Below are positions 5,276-7,749 of a stretch of 7,749 bases of DNA, in pieces; position 1 is the stretch's first letter; each line of letters opens with the position of its first letter. The notes under the pieces were generated by a model, which worked only from the letters and a program-made list of their open reading frames with translations, was not told the origin of the DNA and searched no databases. A program made the translations under genes and the position numbers. The stretch comes from Candidatus Auribacterota bacterium (lineage in GTDB: Bacteria; Auribacterota; Tritonobacteria; UBA1439): assembly GCA_026391995.1 (NCBI GenBank), contig JAPLCY010000297.1, positions 1 through 7,749 of the forward strand, written 5' to 3'.

Positions 5276-7071
5276 TCCAACAGGAGGGATTCGGGCGGGG
5301 GAGGCACGTGCTCGGGGCGGATATCCTTCTTGGCGATGACGAACCGCTCGAGGACGACGTAATCCATGTCGGTGGTGGCGAAGCAGCGGTATGCCTGGTA
5401 GGGGGTGAGCACGATCGGCTCTCCGCGGACGTTGAATGAGGTGTTGATGATGACGGGCACGCCGGTCAACTTCTCGAACTCGGCGATGATGTCGTAGTAG
5501 CGCGGGTTTGCGTCACGCCGCACGGTCTGCGGCCGCGCGGTGAAGTCGGCGTGCGTAACGGCGGGAATGGTCTTTCTCTTGTCCGGCAGCACCTCGCCGA
5601 CGAGCAGCATGTACGGGGCGTCGGAGCAGCCGATGTCGAAATATTCACCGGCCTTCTCTACCAGGACCGCGGGGGCGAATGGCCTGAACTGCTCGCGGTG
5701 CTTGATCTTTTCGTTGAGTATATCCTTCATCTTCGGGTTGCGCGGGTCGGCGAGGATCGAGCGCGCCCCGAGCGCCCGCGGGCCGAACTCCATCCTGCCG
5801 TGGTAGAACCCCACCACGTTTTCCCCGGCGACGAGCTTCGCCACGGCGCGGGGGAGGTCCGAGGCAGCGTACTCCGTGTAGGGGATCCGCTCCTCGTCCA
5901 GCCACTTCTTGATGCCCGCCTCGCTGAACGACGGACCGAGGTACGCGTGGCTCATCGTGTAGACGCGCGGATTGCCGAGGACGGTGTTGTGCACGTAGAG
6001 GGCCGCGCCGATAGCCGCGCCGGAGTCGCCCGCGCCGGGCTGGATCCATATATCCTTGAACGGGGTTTTCCTGAGCACCTCGCCGTTGGCAACGCAGTTG
6101 AGCGCCACGCCGCCGGCCAGGCAGAGGTGCTCCATGCCGGTCGTCCGGTGGAGGTGCCCGGCGGTCTTCAGCATCGCCTCCTCGGTGACGTCCTGAATGC
6201 TGTGGGCGATATCGGCGAAGCGCTGGCACTCGCGGGCGTACGCGTCGCTCCATCCGGGCAGGTCCTTTTTCGGGTAGAGCCGCTCGGTGTAGAAGACCGA
6301 CTCGGGCGCGCGCGGCGGGCCGAAGAGCTCGGTGAACTTCTCCGTCAGGTTCTCCAGCTTGAAGTGATAGGCGAAGTACTCCATGTTCAGCTTGAAACTG
6401 CCGTCGTCGTTGATCTCGACGAGCTGCTTGACCTTATCCACGTAGCGCGGCGTGCCGTACGGTGCCATCCCCATGACCTTGTACTCGCCGTCGTTGACGC
6501 GGAAACCGAGATAGCCGGTGAACGCGCTGTAGAGAAGGCCGAGCGAGTGGGGGAAGTTGATCTCGTGCGTGAGTTCGACACGGTTGCCGCGCCCGATGCC
6601 GTAGGCGGCCGTGTTCCATTCCCCCACCCCGTCCACCGTCAGGATGGCCGCCTCCTGGAATGGCGAGCAGAGGAACGCGCTTGCCGCGTGGGAGACATGG
6701 TGATCGGTGTAGAGGATCGGTCCCGTGTAGCCGGTTTCCTTCTTGATGATGGTGGGGATGTGCATCTTCTCCTTCATCCAGACGGGCATCGCGGCGATGA
6801 ACGACCTGAGCGAACGGGGAAAGGTGGCGATGTAGGTGAGGAGGAGCCGCTCCATCTTGACGAACGGTTTCTCGTAGAAAACGACGTAGTCCAGGTCGGC
6901 GATCGTGATGCCGGCGGAGCTGAGGCAGTAGTCGACAGCCTGCTTCGGGAAGCCGGAGTCGTGCTTCTTCCTTGAGAAACGCTCCTCCTCCGCCGCGGCG
7001 ACGATTTTTCCGTCCGCGCAGAGCGCCGCCGCCGCGTCATGGTAGAAACAAGAGATGCCGAGAATATTCAT
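5269..7071 (-). CDS. Carbamoyltransferase, NodU/CmcH/TobZ family
   Basis: A 600-aa O-carbamoyltransferase. The family first makes carbamoyladenylate from carbamoyl phosphate and ATP in a Kae1-like domain and then passes the carbamoyl group to a hydroxyl of a sugar or metabolite (Nod factor, tobramycin, cephamycin, saxitoxin). The Kae1-like N-terminal part starts MNILGISCFYHDAAAAL with His11 in the place of the general base. Metal and nucleotide motifs follow: TDHHVSHAASAF (122-133), TVDGVGEW (145-152), NDGEYKVMGMAPYG (193-206), LAGGVALNCVANG (318-330) and PGAGDSGAAIGAA (345-357, Asp349). The C-terminal YrdC-like part has FYHGRMEFGPRALGARSIL (422-440), QFRPFAPAV and the INTSFNVRGEPIV block (542-554). 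The catalytic and metal residues known in TobZ all have counterparts, and length is normal, so it should be active. There is no Shine-Dalgarno; a small hairpin stands there instead. An SxtJ-like gene lies 202 bp upstream on the same strand. The substrate is unknown. Confidence 0.94.
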   Translation of the reverse strand: MNILGISCFYHDAAAALCADGKIVAAAEEERFSRKKHDSGFPKQAVDYCLSSAGITIADLDYVVFYEKPFVKMERLLLTYIATFPRSLRSFIAAMPVWMKEKMHIPTIIKKETGYTGPILYTDHHVSHAASAFLCSPFQEAAILTVDGVGEWNTAAYGIGRGNRVELTHEINFPHSLGLLYSAFTGYLGFRVNDGEYKVMGMAPYGTPRYVDKVKQLVEINDDGSFKLNMEYFAYHFKLENLTEKFTELFGPPRAPESVFYTERLYPKKDLPGWSDAYARECQRFADIAHSIQDVTEEAMLKTAGHLHRTTGMEHLCLAGGVALNCVANGEVLRKTPFKDIWIQPGAGDSGAAIGAALYVHNTVLGNPRVYTMSHAYLGPSFSEAGIKKWLDEERIPYTEYAASDLPRAVAKLVAGENVVGFYHGRMEFGPRALGARSILADPRNPKMKDILNEKIKHREQFRPFAPAVLVEKAGEYFDIGCSDAPYMLLVGEVLPDKRKTIPAVTHADFTARPQTVRRDANPRYYDIIAEFEKLTGVPVIINTSFNVRGEPIVLTPYQAYRCFATTDMDYVVLERFVIAKKDIRPEHVPPPPESLLLDK

Positions 7072-7078
7072 AAAATTA

Positions 7079-7093
7079 TTGGGTATGTCCCAA
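7079..7093 (-). promoter_or_regulatory. Small hairpin just before the carbamoyltransferase start
   Basis: On the minus strand, TTGGG-ACATA-CCCAA ends 7 nt before the ATG and is followed by TAATTTT. It occupies the place of the Shine-Dalgarno, and no GGAGG-like site is present. It may affect initiation, or may be the tip of a REP-like dispersed element. The AT-rich leader upstream contains TATAGA and TTTTT-type patches, but I could not pair a -10 with a -35 box. Confidence 0.4.
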
Positions 7094-7136
7094 ACTTGCT
7101 GGCTACTCTATTTTTTCTGTCTATATTGTTGTTAAC

Positions 7137-7161
7137 CCCTCTCCCCTAAAAGGGGAGAGGG
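7137..7161. repeat. 10-bp perfect C-rich/G-rich hairpin between the SxtJ-like gene and the carbamoyltransferase
   Basis: CCCTCTCCCC (7137-7146) pairs perfectly with GGGGAGAGGG (7152-7161) around TAAAA. It sits inside a 202-bp gap between two co-directional genes and is of the same kind as the core of the 5157-5275 repeat. There is no long U tract after it in the minus-strand sense (GTTAACAACAATATAG), so full termination is doubtful. It may set the ratio of the two proteins, or be a member of a dispersed hairpin family. Confidence 0.6.
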
Positions 7162-7227
7162 CAGGGTGAGAGGTCTAATGCCTTGTCTATCAGTTAGTTG
7201 CATACACCGTCCTTGCCCTTCCCACTA

Positions 7228-7248
7228 CCCTCTCGGAAGGGGGGAGGG
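7228..7248. repeat. Short C-rich/G-rich hairpin after the SxtJ-like gene
   Basis: CCCTCTC (7228-7234) pairs with GGGGAGGG bases 7242-7248 through seven pairs, one a G-U wobble, with a 7-nt loop. It lies 26 bp beyond the stop of the minus-strand SxtJ-like gene. It is imperfect and weaker than the neighbour at 7137-7161, but of the same composition. It could slow transcription past the SxtJ-like gene. Confidence 0.4.
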
Positions 7249-7273
7249 ATTGGCTAAATATGTGATTGAATGA

Positions 7274-7600
7274 TCAAAATTGCCGCATCAGCGTTTCGAT
7301 CGTGTCAGGCTTGCGGTTCCGCGGATGCCATCGCCCCGGCTCGTTCAACCTGAGATGATCGTGCCGCATGCACCTGGAAAAGAGCGCGGCCAAGGCGATG
7401 CCGGTGAAGTAGCATACGAAAAGGATGGCCACGGTCTGCGCGTGACCGATCACCCTGGCAACCCGCAGCCAGCCGTCGCGGAGTGCGGCGAGTGCGCGCG
7501 CGACGGGCGCGGGGAACAGCGCCCTCTTCCATACGAGCAAGGAAAGCGCGGCAGCGGTGGACGCCACGGTGATCGATATCCGCAACTTAACCGAAAGCAT
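7274..7600 (-). CDS. Small SxtJ-like membrane protein
   Basis: A 108-aa protein with two hydrophobic segments, at about 8-24 (ISITVASTAAALSLLVW) and 55-75 (QTVAILFVCYFTGIALAALFS). Between them is a W-L-R-V-A-R-V-I-G-H-A-Q-T turn. The cytoplasmic tail has HLRLNEPGRWHPRNRKPDT and ends in LMRQF. This order (W-x-R-x-x-x-x-I/L-G, an aliphatic-Y/F helix, a W-x-P-R segment and a terminal R-Q-F) resembles SxtJ of the saxitoxin clusters and its relatives, small membrane proteins that commonly sit beside NodU-type carbamoyltransferases; their action is unknown. Here it precedes the carbamoyltransferase on the same strand, and I see no DUF5989 partner. It is shorter than the usual SxtJ, apparently lacking one helix. 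Start: ATG with GAGAGGG 6 nt upstream. The SxtJ likeness is from memory and needs a profile test. Confidence 0.7.
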   Translation of the reverse strand: MLSVKLRISITVASTAAALSLLVWKRALFPAPVARALAALRDGWLRVARVIGHAQTVAILFVCYFTGIALAALFSRCMRHDHLRLNEPGRWHPRNRKPDTIETLMRQF

Positions 7601-7660
7601 GGCGTTCCCTCTCAGCGATGTTGCACGGGGTCACTTATGGGGGGCTCCCACATTATTCCC

Positions 7661-7730
7661 CTCCCCCCTTGAGGGGAGCTTGTCCCGAGCGTAGCCGAGG
7701 GAAGGGTCGGGGGGGGGGTAAAAAATACCC
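7661..7730. repeat. Compound hairpin/repeat tract at the right edge
   Basis: Contains a hairpin CTCCCC (7661-7666) with GGGGAG (7673-7678), then the imperfect palindrome TCCCGAGCGTAGCCGAGGGA (7683-7702), a run of ten G (7709-7718) and a hairpin GGGTA-AAAAA-TACCC (7716-7730). The 16-nt core at 7661-7676 is identical to 5202-5217. This is upstream of the SxtJ-like gene on the minus strand and has no coding frame. The remaining edge sequence (7731-7749) forms a GTAAG/CTTAC stem and is otherwise featureless; I see no gene in 7601-7749. Confidence 0.6.
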
Positions 7731-7749
7731 ACCGTAAGCGCCCCCTTAC

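Noticed and set aside
5551..6975. 474-codon open frame on the plus strand opposite the carbamoyltransferase
   Set aside because: It lies fully antisense to a gene with intact family motifs, and its translation is a Val/Glu/Arg/Gly-rich composition typical of the opposite strand of GC-rich DNA.
7601..7749. Possible short gene at the right edge
   Set aside because: The sequence is taken up by hairpins and a run of ten G, with no start codon plus ribosome binding site leading into a credible frame.

Overview
This is a GC-rich (by eye near 60%), gene-dense bacterial window with seven recognisable protein genes, small intergenic gaps (the largest is 260 bp, 3865-4124) and several conspicuous intergenic inverted repeats. 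No rRNA, tRNA, CRISPR array, transposase or phage gene was seen. RNase HIII, a one-domain SppA and a NodU-type carbamoyltransferase beside an SxtJ-like small membrane protein fit an uncultured or poorly studied lineage. A PVC, Omnitrophota or Auribacterota-like bacterium is a guess; nothing in the window fixes the taxon.

Left block (1-3864, all minus strand). In transcription order: sppA (membrane signal-peptide peptidase), rnhC (RNase HIII), a 130-aa exported protein with a charged, probably coiled-coil tail, a 363-aa exported protein that weakly resembles DUF3352-type proteins, and the first 75 codons of a LUD-domain (LutC/YkgG-like) protein cut by the window edge. Gaps are 22, 77, 94 and 3 bp, so this looks like one transcription unit of housekeeping and cell-envelope genes. 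The 94-bp gap holds a compact GAATCC/GGATTC inverted-repeat cluster. The last two genes are separated by only 3 nt and are probably translationally coupled.

Middle (3865-5159). A 260-bp divergent intergenic region separates sppA from a plus-strand methyltransferase. It contains a perfect TATAAT, several stem-loops and a 15-bp palindrome (GGTGAAC-C-GTTCACC) that looks like an operator. The methyltransferase is a class I SAM enzyme with an N-terminal four-cysteine zinc ribbon, a type common in polysaccharide and secondary-metabolite clusters.

Right block (5157-7749). The methyltransferase converges on a full-length NodU/TobZ/CmcH-family carbamoyltransferase. The stop codons of both genes lie in the tips of one 119-bp imperfect inverted repeat. 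Upstream of the carbamoyltransferase, in the same direction, is a 108-aa two-helix membrane protein whose C-terminal half looks like SxtJ, a family usually found next to such carbamoyltransferases. The spacers here carry C-rich/G-rich hairpins of one recurring type, including a 16-nt core found identically 2.4 kb apart. The simplest reading is a small carbamoylation/methylation module for a surface glycan or small molecule beside an unrelated housekeeping operon. The substrate cannot be read from the sequence.
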